Position numbers and translations under genes: made by a program. This document shows positions 9,143 to 19,021 of a DNA stretch of 64,000 nt, in pieces. The stretch lies in assembly GCA_026936335.1 (NCBI GenBank), contig JAPMXV010000058.1:124001-188000 (forward strand). Reading direction: 5' to 3'. Each line of letters opens with the position of its first letter. The first letter of the stretch is position 1. Origin of the DNA: Mantamonas sphyraenae (taxonomy: Eukaryota; CRuMs; Mantamonadidae). Below the pieces are notes generated by a model, which ran no database searches, was not told the origin of the DNA, and saw only the letters and a list, made by a program, of their open reading frames with translations.

Positions 9143-11491
9143 ATGTACATTATTGCAGGGAGAAGCGGACGGACGACGACGACGGCGGTGTGGCTGTGGC
9201 TCTTGCTTGTTTCGGCAGGAATCCTTCTCACGGTGCCAACGCATACCTCTCACGCTGCACTGCTGATGGACCCCGCGGTGGCTTCCACTGTGGGCCACAC
9301 CCACGGCGGGGGCCACCGGTGCATCCATGACGAGGTCATGCGCACGCGAGGCCCTGCGGTGGCTGTGGTGCAGCAGTACGACGAGGACGACGACGTCGAA
9401 ACCAGAGCCAAAACGGGTCAAAAACGGCTCCTGAACCACGGGAGCGCAAACCAGGCGCTGCGCATCCGCATCGACACCACGTACCTGGGGGACGAGCCAG
9501 CATACACGTGTGCCACTGAGGGCCAGGTGGTGGACGTGGGCAACCCGGGCGCCGGCGGCTCGGCCTGCAACCGCGAAGCAAGCACGTTTTCCAACTGCAA
9601 ACTGACTTGTCTGGCCGACGACCTGCTCACGTCGGCCAAGCGCACACACATTGTGTCACTGGTGAACCAGGCGGTCACACGGCTGTCCAACGCCCTCAAG
9701 GTGGTGCCTGTGTCTGGCAATCTGACACTGGCCGGGGGCCAGTACGGACTGGTCAATCGCTTCACCATCCCGCAGGTGTACACCACCACGGGGGTGCCCA
9801 CCACCGACGTGGTCATCTTTGTCACCGCACGTCCCACCACCCCGGGCACACTGGCATACGCAGGGGAGCTGCAGAAGGATTCACGCGACCGTCCCATTGC
9901 AGGCCACTTCAACTGGGGTCCCAACAACCTGCAACTGAACGCCAGCCGTGATGCATTGCAACTGGGTGTGGCCATGCATGAGATCACCCACGCATTGGGC
10001 TTCTCGGCGTCCAAGTTTGCCGAATTTCGCAACTGGGATGCCGGACACACGCAACGGGGCCTGTCGAATGTCAAACGCACCGTGACACGCACCAATCCAG
10101 TCAATGCCAAGCTGTACAACGTCGAAGAGATCATTCTGCCCTCCGTGTTGACCAAGGCACGCGATCACTTTCAGTGCTTCAACAACCAACTCACAGGATT
10201 GCAGCTGGAGGACGGCGGTGGCTCAGGCACCTCTGGGTCGCATTGGGAACGGCGTTTGTTTCCAAACGAGTTTATGGCCGGGGCGGCGCCAAACAAGCCT
10301 GTGTTTTCTGCCATCACGCTGGCCCTGCTCACAGACAGCGGCTGGTACCAGGCGGACTACACACAGGCAGAGACGCTGGCATGGGGCAATGCGTTGGGCT
10401 GCAGTTTTGTCAATGGGTACTGCAGCCAGTGGACACAGCGTGGGTATAAGTGCGACACAGAGGGCGTTGCCGAGTGTTCCTTTGATTATCGCACCAAAAG
10501 CGTGTGTTCCGTCACCTCCTTCACCACCGCCCTCCCCGATCGATACCAACACTTTAGTGGCGAGCCACGCAAGGGCGGCCGTGAGGAGCTGGCCGACTAC
10601 TGTCCCTTCCTTGTGGGCTACGCCAACGGCGACTGCACCGATCTGGCCAACCAAGACAGCAACCTGGACCGGTACGGCGAGTCGTTTGGCACGCAAGCAC
10701 GCTGCTTCCCATCCACCCTCCTCAACCTGGCCGGATTCACCATCAATTCACGTCCGGCGTGCTACACCCACACCTGCACGTCGACCACCGACCTCAAGGT
10801 GCGTGTGGGCGGCGTGTGGCACGACTGCACCTCCAACACAGCCATCAATGTGGCCGACTTTGGAGGGCAACTCACCTGTCCCTCCACCAGCGACCTGTGT
10901 GCAGGCGGGGCCACAAGCAACATGACCTTCCCCTCCATCACCTCTGTCTCGCCCAGCTCCGTGTCAGCCATAGGAGGCACACGCATCACCATCACAGGCA
11001 CCAACCTCGGCGGCCCCAGTGCAGACGTCAAGGTCAGCGTCAGCAAGCAGGACGCAAGCATCAAGAGTCGCACCGAGACACAGATTGTGGCCACCATGCC
11101 CAAGCTCAGCTCCGTCGCAAGCACCAGCGCAAGTGCAAACACACAGGGGGGCACTCGCAAGGAAACGGTGGTCGTCACTGTGGACGATACCGCCGTGGCG
11201 GGGCCCTTTGAGTCGCTGGAAGTCAAGGCAGGCACAGGCAGCGACGCCCTCGACGAACTCGCCCAGTTTCTCATCGAACTCTTTGGTGACAATGCCGTCT
11301 ATGTGTATCGGTACTGGTGGGGCGGCGTGGTCCTCCTGGCCCTCATCATTGTCGTGGCCATGTACGTTTCCAAGCGCAAGAAGGAACGACGCGCCTTTGC
11401 CAACCAGGTCCATCCCGAGGTGCAACAGGCCGAACGCTCCGCAAAGGTGCCCCGTCGAATGCAACGTGAGTCCACAAGTTTGGTGTGGTGA
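9143..11491 (+). CDS. leishmanolysin-type (M8) zinc metallopeptidase with IPT/TIG domain, type I membrane protein
   Basis: The 782-residue protein starts at the ATG at 9143. The reading frame is open further upstream, but without an ATG start. A signal peptide (hydrophobic core WLWLLLVSAGILL) is followed by a HRCIHDE motif, typical of the M8 propeptide Cys switch. The active site is HEITHALGF (residues 279-283 for HExxH), with the third zinc His in GSHWERRLF (about residue 367) and the NEFM helix after it. A Cys-rich region follows, then an IPT/TIG fold (about 594-690, with ITSVSPSSVSAIGG). A single transmembrane helix near 722-745 leads into a short Lys/Arg-rich cytosolic tail. M8 enzymes degrade extracellular or surface proteins. 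All catalytic residues are present, so it is probably active at the cell surface. No intron is needed. Confidence 0.93.
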   Translation: MYIIAGRSGRTTTTAVWLWLLLVSAGILLTVPTHTSHAALLMDPAVASTVGHTHGGGHRCIHDEVMRTRGPAVAVVQQYDEDDDVETRAKTGQKRLLNHGSANQALRIRIDTTYLGDEPAYTCATEGQVVDVGNPGAGGSACNREASTFSNCKLTCLADDLLTSAKRTHIVSLVNQAVTRLSNALKVVPVSGNLTLAGGQYGLVNRFTIPQVYTTTGVPTTDVVIFVTARPTTPGTLAYAGELQKDSRDRPIAGHFNWGPNNLQLNASRDALQLGVAMHEITHALGFSASKFAEFRNWDAGHTQRGLSNVKRTVTRTNPVNAKLYNVEEIILPSVLTKARDHFQCFNNQLTGLQLEDGGGSGTSGSHWERRLFPNEFMAGAAPNKPVFSAITLALLTDSGWYQADYTQAETLAWGNALGCSFVNGYCSQWTQRGYKCDTEGVAECSFDYRTKSVCSVTSFTTALPDRYQHFSGEPRKGGREELADYCPFLVGYANGDCTDLANQDSNLDRYGESFGTQARCFPSTLLNLAGFTINSRPACYTHTCTSTTDLKVRVGGVWHDCTSNTAINVADFGGQLTCPSTSDLCAGGATSNMTFPSITSVSPSSVSAIGGTRITITGTNLGGPSADVKVSVSKQDASIKSRTETQIVATMPKLSSVASTSASANTQGGTRKETVVVTVDDTAVAGPFESLEVKAGTGSDALDELAQFLIELFGDNAVYVYRYWWGGVVLLALIIVVAMYVSKRKKERRAFANQVHPEVQQAERSAKVPRRMQRESTSLVW

Positions 11492-11533
11492 GGCAGCAGA
11501 GAACAACACAAAAGAAGAATTGTCAATTCAACA

Positions 11534-12260
11534 TCACCGCCCGCCGCTGTTGCTCTTGCTCTTGCTGCTCTTGCCTTTGGTATGACGCAACTGTTGGTGC
11601 TCCTCGTCCAATTCGATTTGCAGCTCCACCACCATTTGCCAGTCCTCGTCGAAGCCCTCGTTGGCACACTTGCGAAAGTGCTTGAGTGCCGCCTCTGTCT
11701 CCCCAGTCATCAGATAGCAGTACGCAAGCAGATGGTGCCCAGGGATCAATGCACCGGGCAGATCAATCTGTGTGTTGCAGACAGATCGAGATCGGGGCCA
11801 AGGTTGGTCGTGTGCTGGTGGTCAGCGTGCGCACATCATCTCTCCTCGCCACGCACGCATGCTGCAACGCCCACAAACACACATCCGCCCAACTGCTGGC
11901 CCGGATGACAACTTACATACAACTCCAGACACTTGGTGGCCTTGCCGTAGGCGCCCACGTGGTAAAACTCCTTGCCAATCTGTGCGCCAGCCAGGAAACG
12001 GTTAGCCGCCACTCGAAAAACACGCTCCCCACACGCATGTGACCACACACAAAGACACACAATGCGTCTGTGTGTGTGCACACAAGGCCTACGTTGCGCA
12101 TGCCTCCACACCCCTGCCAACTCACATTGTACACGTCGAGGATGTCTGGCGGCCGATTGAGGATGTTCTTGAACCAGGTCACCGTTTCCTCGTCGGTAAA
12201 CTCCTCCTGGAATGTCTCCAGATCCTTGAGCGAGGCCAAATGTCCAACATCCGCCTGCAT
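11534..12260 (-). CDS. small TPR-like protein, 143 residues
   Basis: Three exons (12126-12260, 11917-11979, 11534-11767) join in phase 0 through GTGAGT and GTAAGT donors and CACAG acceptors. The first intron has a clear CTAAC branch-point-like motif before its acceptor. The product is alpha-helical, with TPR-like helix pairs: IGKEFYHVGAYGKATKCLE and LLAYCYLMTGETEAALKHF. The C-terminus is Lys/Ser-rich and probably flexible. The start chosen is the ATG at 12260; little room remains for an upstream exon because the divergent neighbour starts at 12346. I do not recognise the family. TPR proteins usually act as adaptors, so the partner is unknown. It converges on the leishmanolysin gene with a 42-bp gap. 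Confidence 0.75.
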
Positions 12261-12345
12261 GGCCAACAGCAAGAGTTGGGGTTTGGGTCTCTGTGGTTGG
12301 TTGCATTCGTGTGCGCGGGCACACCCAAACACACTACGGAAAGAG

Positions 12346-14980
12346 ATGTCGTCGCTGGGAGTGCCACCCAGCAGCTTTCGACGATCGTCCAGCTACGCAA
12401 GCAGCGGATCCAAAAGCAGCTCTGCGTCGGGTGGAGGAGGCGGTGGACAGCAGCAGCAGCAGCTGAACCGCAGGAGCAGCAACGAGATCTTGGCCACCGA
12501 GTCGCTGGCCCACTTCCAGGGAGACCTCTACGAGTCTCCCATCGAGAATCTGTACCAGTATTTATGGACCAAGACGGAGGAGCTGCGCACCTGTCCCAAC
12601 GTGATGATTCCCGACACGGTGGTGGTCAAGTATGGCGCCGTTGCCGCCTGGTACTTCAACTCCGTCAAAGACGGCCAGCTGAAAAAGAAGAACAGCGTCA
12701 ATTGTACAAAGGAGAACATCTTCAAGGCCATGACCAAGAACAGCAAGAGCTCCTCCGACATCGTTGCCTACTTTATCACCAACGAGGAGGACGAGGATGG
12801 TATGTGTGCACGCTCACCATCGCTTTCGCTTTCCCACCTCTCGCCACCGGCTGAGGCCAACGGCCACCTTCTCCCATTGCCTCCCCCACGCTCACCCCGG
12901 CCCTTGCACCTTCCCACCTCCTCACCACACAGGCGAAGAATCCTCCACCATCGAGTACATGGACGAGCTGCTGCTCAAACACTTCCTGTGGGGCCGTGGA
13001 TGGCCCGAAAACGGCATCCTGCAAGCCTTTTTGCGGCCCAAGGGCGGATCAAACTGTACGTTGGACGCCACACACACACCTGCACACATACACACACACA
13101 TGCGCACACTCGGCATGCACATGCGGTTGTGTGTGCACATTGGCATGGCGTCAGACATGGCGCCTCGCTGCCTGGACGCCGGTTTTTTGTGTGTGAGAGC
13201 TCGACCGTTGGATTGCTGACACAAGCCTCGCCCGTTTGCCCTCCCTCGGCCTTTGCCGCATCTTGTACGTCGCCCACACGTTGTGGTGTGTCCCACAGCC
13301 ATGCTCCGAGCAGCGTGGTCGCCCTTGCTGTGCATTGTGGAGCGGCGTGTGAACAACAAGCGGCTGGACGACAAGCGGACGACGCTGTACGAAAAGGCGG
13401 TGACGTTTGACGGGCCGGATTACCTCAGCACGACGGTGCCTCTGAGTGGCAACTCGTTGTCATCGCACATCCGACGCATTTGCATCAGCATTGCGGACCA
13501 CATTGAAAACACGTCGCCGCAGCAGTACAAAATCAAGAGCATGGTGTTGAACTTCCGTGTGGACCCGGACGACCACATCTGGCTGCTGTGGTGTTCTGCC
13601 CTGCGTGTGGACGGCTCCACGGGGATGGCCAGTGCGATGACGCTGAACGACTCGACGTTGGCAGGGACGTCGGAGGGCAAGGGCCGTTCGGTGGGGTTGT
13701 TGATGCGACCCAGCAAGAACTCGGAGCGATCGTTCCACTGCCCGTCGTGCTTCCGCATCCGCAACCTGGACGAACAGTACGAGGTCAGCTACAAGATGGT
13801 GATCACACAGCACCAGAACCAGCAGGCGATGAAGTCGTACCTGCCGTCCAATGCAAACAGGCTGCGGCTGTTTCCCGACTTTGCCAAGCAGAAGAAACTG
13901 GAGGAAGAGGAGCTGATACGCATGCAGCAGGAACGGCAGGAGGAGCTGCAGGAGAGGCAGCAGCGAGGGGCTCGCACATCGCGCAAGAAGCACCAGCAGA
14001 GTGCGTACATGAACGATGACGACGAAGAGGACGATTGGGACGATGACTTGGACAGGTGGGAGAACAAGGAAGCCATCCCACCGGTGATCCGCTATCTGCA
14101 TCCGCACATGAGCGTGTCCCGCTTCACCGATCTCATGGACAACCCGCAATTCCTGTTCACCTCGGCCAAGGTGTGCGAAGACTGCACGCTGGTGTTCAAC
14201 GAGAGTGCATTCCTGAACCTGCAAACCAACGAGAAGCAGCTGAAGAAGGCCAAGAGCGACGTGAGGCGCAGACAGGAGGCAAGCTCATTTGTGCCCAAGG
14301 TGGCCTACGAGTCGACGGGCCACACGCGACGCAGCACATGGAAGTATCCGGGCAGCAGCACACGACGCAGTACCACAGGCGACGAGTCGTCACCTCGTGG
14401 AGGGGCAGGCTCGCGACTGACGGAGGAGCGTTTGGTGCGGCAACAGGTGGAACTGCTGGAGGACGACTACTCGGAGGACGAATACGACGACGAGGCAGAG
14501 TTGGACAGCACCCTGCGCAGCAGCACCTACTACGGTGAACACGCGACACAGGGACAGAGCAGCAGCGGCAGTGGCAGCGGCAGCCGCAGCGGAAACGGAA
14601 ACAGCAACAGTGTGGCGGTGGACCACGGCGCATCGTCGTCGAGCATGGCCAGCAGCACACGACGAAGGCACGCACGTGTGCGTCGCGACGACGAACCCAA
14701 CGCAGGTGGAGACGACAACGACCAGGGGTATGGTGCCGACGCAGGCGTGGCCGGCACTAGCGGTGGCAAGAAGAAGGGCAAAGGCAAGGGCAAAGGCAAG
14801 AAACGCACCACGGGGGTGCGTGCACGTACCAAGAAGCGCACCAGTGGCATCCGCAAGAAGAAACGGGGCGGATCGACGTCGCGGGTGGCAACAAGCGATG
14901 CAGAGGACAACGACAGCAGCCCCAAACTCACCGACACGGGCGAAGGGTACGACACAAACGCACTCGATTTGATTGGATGA
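12346..14980 (+). CDS. conserved eukaryotic protein of unknown function, 752 residues
   Basis: Exons 12346-12799, 12933-13055 and 13299-14980 join through GTATGT and GTACGT donors and CACAG acceptors. The total length is an exact multiple of three. The N-terminus is Ser/Gly/Gln-rich. A globular region (about residues 45-480) includes WTKTEELRTCPNVMIPD, LLKHFLWGRGWPENGILQAF, the AWSPLLCIVERRVNNK segment and KIKSMVLNFRVDPDDHIWLL. It also has a CxxC (FHCPSCFRI) and a second Cys pair (KVCEDCTLVFNES), which could bind metal. The last 270 residues are Ser-rich, acidic, then strongly basic (KKKGKGKGKGKK), suggesting a disordered or nucleic-acid-binding tail. I do not know the family name; the intron-exon model is well supported by frame. 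Confidence 0.8.
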
Positions 14981-15057
14981 TGGTTGGATGATGGAATGAT
15001 GGATGGAGATGTGCGCACACCAATGAAAGCGAACCGCGTTGACAAACACCGCAGGCA

Positions 15058-15713
15058 ATGTCTGAAGTGACACCTCTCAAAGACGACCTCATCACCGAAC
15101 TGCAAATGCAGGTGGACGACATGGCACGCACGTTTGCCACGGCTGTCAACACAGTGACCATGCAGGCGCCGTCGGTGGCCCTGTACGACGACCGGAAACC
15201 ACTCAAGGCCAAACGGTTGCTGGCCGACCTTCCGCCCGAGCCTGAACGGCTGAGCGCAGAAGAGATGCAGAGCAAGGTCAACACAGTGGCCAAGGAGCTC
15301 GTGCAGCAAGGAACACGCATGGACAAACTCATCGAAAGCATGGGCCAGCTCGCAGACACCGAGGAACAGGTTGCCGCTCAACTTCAACAAATGCACGACA
15401 ACGACGCACAGGCACGCGAGGACCTGGCCACACATCTCGCCACAGCAGGTATGTGTTTTCTCCTCTGTCCCATCCGCCTCGCTCGCTCTCTCCTGCCTCA
15501 ACCCCGTCGTCGCCTCGCTCACTCGCCCGCCGTTCGTTGCGCACAGAACGCTGGCTCGATCAGGTCCAGGATGCCCTGCTTGTCATCAGCAAAGACCGCC
15601 TCGAGACACGCGACCGCTCGCTCAGGCGCAGCCGCACTCAGGGAAACGAGGCCACAGACACCGAAGCTGCGCTGGACAAGACACAGGATGCCATGGACAC
15701 AGAGCTGTTTTAG
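15058..15713 (+). CDS. MED21: Mediator complex subunit 21
   Basis: MED21 (Srb7) is a small helical subunit of the middle module of Mediator, which links transcription factors to RNA polymerase II. Exons 15058-15448 and 15547-15713 (GTATGT donor, CACAG acceptor) give 185 residues. The N-terminal helix LITELQMQVDDMARTFATAV followed by VTMQAP matches the family start. The middle coiled coil (MDKLIESMGQLADTEEQ) and the ERWLDQVQDALLVIS helix match the C-terminal half. A hydrophilic tail of about 40 residues exceeds human MED21 (144 residues). The stop is only 27 bp before the MSH5 start codon, in the same orientation. Confidence 0.85.
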
Positions 15714-15740
15714 CGGGGGTCGTCCCAATCCAACTCGATC

Positions 15741-18716
15741 ATGGATGCCAATCCGCTCCGCTTTGCGTTTGACACATCCAACACGCCGCTGCTGACCGAT
15801 TTCCTCGACGATGACGTCATTGGCGTCGACGCAGGCACTACGCGTGACGACATGGACCTCGAAGTCAGCAGCAGCAGCGCGGGAAGCAATCTGACGAGCC
15901 GCCACACGCAGTTTGTGCTCGCCTCCACGCCATCCACACAATCAGCTGCCAATACGGGTGCACAACCAAACACGGGTGCTAGCGACGAGGTGGACGATGC
16001 AGAGGTCATCCTCTCCCTCTTCTGGGCAAACAACAGGTGAGAACGAGGTTTGCTCGAAATCCCTTCGTCCAACTCAACAGGAATCCTGACACAACAACCA
16101 CACGCACAAACACACTCACTGTCCCTCTCGTTGGGTTGCAGACTCGGCATCGCCTATTACGTCATGGAAACGCAGGAACTACACATCACTGAAACACACG
16201 AGGAGGACGACTTTTCCTGTGTGCAGCTCATCAAGTACGACGCCCAGCCCACGACGATCCTCGTCAGCAGCAAGGCCCCAGGTTCTCTTCTCCTCGCCGT
16301 GGGTGGTGCTGACGACCAGGAAACCGCAGAGGCTTCATCGTCTTCCTCATCCCCGCCCATGGCCGAGCCAGCTGCAGATGACATCCGCCCCACCATCCTC
16401 AAGGCATCCGACTATGCTGAACAGGCCGCAATCCACAAAATCAAGATGCTCAAGCTGCCCCGCGATGTGCTGCCCTACGACCTTGACAACTGCACAGACT
16501 CTGAACGCCTGGCGCTCATGAGCACCTTTGTCAACTTTGAGTGGGCTGCGATGGTCCGTGCCCTCGGCGGACTCCTCTCCTACCTCCTCAAAGTCCACAT
16601 GACGCCCCTCACGTCGACAAACAACGCCGTCCCGTCGCGTGATGCCGCCGATCTCCGCGCCCCTCACCTCTACGTCAACGCCATCCATCAGTTCTCCCTC
16701 GAGGGTCTCCTCACCCTCGACGCAAACACCTTCAACACCCTCCAGATCTTCAACACAGACCGTCACCCTACCATCCACCAGCTCGGCAAGTCCAAGGAGG
16801 GCCTCTCCTTGTTCTCCCTCTTCCATGCAAAGACCTCGTCCAGCCCCGGCCGCAAACTTCTTCGCGTCTGGTTTGTGCGCCCCATCCTCAAGATCGATGT
16901 CATCCAAGCCCGTCAGCAGTGTGTCGCCTACTTTAGCGACCCACGCCGCCACGAGCTCCTGGAAGAACTTGCCTCTCTCCTCCGCACCGTCAAGGATGTC
17001 CCTCGCATCCTGGCACGCTTCCGCTCGGTCACAAGCTCCCAAAATGATTGGCTCTTCCTCCACCGCTCCATCGGTGCCATGAAGGCCATCCGCGATATCA
17101 TGGTCACCGTGGCTACGTCCGCGCCCGCCCAAGATGACGCCGACGACGATGATGACAACGATGATGATAACGATGAGGACAATGAGCGCAAGGACGACCA
17201 TCCCGTCCAACTGCCCTACCTCTTTGCCATGGTGGAGGAGTACATCGACCCGGCCATCGACTCGCTCATGGCACACATGTCCCGCATCCTCGACTTTGCC
17301 CCAAACACGGGAAGCAGCAGCAGCACGGGAGGAAGCAGCAGTGCAGCAGACTCGTCCTCTGCAGGTGCCTGTGTCTGTGTGCGCGACGGGGTCGACGACC
17401 AGCTGGACAACTTGCGTGCTCAGTACGATGCCATGGACACCTTTCTCAACGCAGTGGCCACTGAGGAAATCAAGCACGGCGCCCTCGCCCACGTGCCCGA
17501 TCTCGCCCTCCGCTTTGTCTACTTCCCACAAATCGGCTTCCTCGTCGTCCTTCCCACCCGGCTGGCTGCCCACATCCACTCCGTCGACGAGTTTGAGTTT
17601 CAGTTTGCCACCGATGCCTACGTGTACTACAAGAACGACCGCGCCCACCAGATGGACGACCACTTTGGCGACCTGTACGCACTCATCGTTGACCGACAGC
17701 AGTACATCTTGCGCCAGCTCGAGGCCAAGATCCTGGCCAATGCCTCCACCCTGTCCCTCGCCTGCGCCGTCGTCGCAGAACTCGACTGCCTCCTCGCCTT
17801 TACCCGCGTCGCCGTCGAGTACAACTACACCTGTCCGCAGCTCACCGAGGACACGCAGTGTGTCAGTATCACCCGTGGCAGGCATCCGCTCCAGGAGCTG
17901 TGTGTCGATGTGTTTATCCCCAACGACACGCAGGTGGAGAACAACGACGTGCAGCTGCTCACAGGCGCAAACTTTTCGGGCAAGAGCGTGTACATGAAGC
18001 AGGTGGCTCTCATCACCTACATGGCCCATCTGGGCTCCTACGTACCCGCAGACGACGCCTGCATCGGCTTCACAGACCGCATCTTTACACGCATCCACGG
18101 ACGCGAAACTGTCAGCGTGGACCGCAGCTCCTTCATGATCGATCTCCACCAGATTGCCGTCATGCTGCGTCACATGACTCACCAGAGTCTGCTGCTGGTG
18201 GACGAGTTTGGCAAGGGCACGTCGTGGAAACACGGACTCAGTCTCATGTACGGCCTTGTGGCAACCCTGCTCGACCTGTCGCCGGCCAACCGACCCAAGG
18301 CCCTGGTGTGCACACACTTTCATGAGCTCATGCACACCCAGCTGCTGTCTGCAAACACCCCTGGCCTCAACCTGCTGTGCACCCAGATTGTCCAGACCCA
18401 TGCACACGAGAACGACGATGGCATCCCAGACCTGGTCTTTCTGTACCAGATCCAGCCGGGGAGTGCCACGTCGTCGTTTGCCTTTACGTGTGCCGCACGT
18501 GCAGGGATCCCGGCAGCCATTGCCCAGCGAGGCCTGCACATTGCAAAGTGCATCGCCGACGGCGAGGCCATTGAACCGCTGCATTCGGAGCGCACTGCAC
18601 GCAAGGAGGAGGAGTACCGAGATGTGGTGGAGAGGTTCATGGATGTGGATGTGGATGATGTGGAGGCAGTGGTGGCGTTTGTGCACACGCTGCAGGATCG
18701 ATCGAGCAGGGCGTGA
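15741..18716 (+). CDS. MSH5: MutS homologue 5, meiotic recombination ATPase
   Basis: MSH5 pairs with MSH4 to stabilise meiotic crossover intermediates; it does not repair mismatches. Exons 15741-16036 and 16142-18716 (GTGAGA donor, TTGCAG acceptor) give 956 residues. The splice creates LGIAYYVME, a typical early MSH5 block. Walker A is GANFSGKS (about residues 707-714). Next come LGSYVPA and RIFTRIHGRETVSVD. Walker B is LLLVDEFGKGTS. The usual Asp of the GT(S/N)xxDG signature is His here (TSWKHG), unusual for an ATPase MutS. Acidic and Ser-rich inserts lie at about 425-435 and 480-500. The presence of MSH5 implies the organism has, or recently had, meiosis. Confidence 0.93.
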
Positions 18717-19021
18717 TGTGGTTTGGGTGGACAGGTGTGGAACAGGGGAGGGTGGGAATGGGAGGGTATGGGTGTGGGGAGAATGGAGGTGGGGGGAGAT
18801 GGGTGGAGGAAGATGGTGGAAGGTGGAATGAAAGTGCGCAGTTGGGGCCACGGAAACTTGCATTGGGAAAAGAACGGGTGAGTGGTGTGTGATGTTGGGG
18901 GTAGAGAAGAGAAGCGGATGGAAGTGGGGGTAGGTGGGATCGATGAAGGGCGGAGGGGGGCAGCAGAAGAACGGGTGGCCGGGACGTTGCTGACAGGTCA
19001 TCATTGGACACAGCAAACAAC
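18717..19021 (+). other. 305-bp intergenic region, purine-rich, between MSH5 and the TKL kinase gene
   Basis: This stretch has no credible gene. It holds the MSH5 3' end and the kinase promoter. The plus strand is strikingly G-rich and C-poor, with many GGGTGG and GGGAG runs. An ATTGG (reverse CCAAT) occurs at 19003-19007, very close to the kinase start codon, so it may not act as a promoter box. Confidence 0.6.
18745..18779 (+). promoter_or_regulatory. strong G-quadruplex motif
   Basis: Seven consecutive runs of three or four G are separated by loops of only one to three bases on the plus strand. This far exceeds the usual G-quadruplex criterion of four G3 runs with loops up to seven. It lies just after the MSH5 stop, so it would be in the MSH5 3' UTR RNA or upstream of the kinase promoter. 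Folding is inferred from sequence only. Confidence 0.6.
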
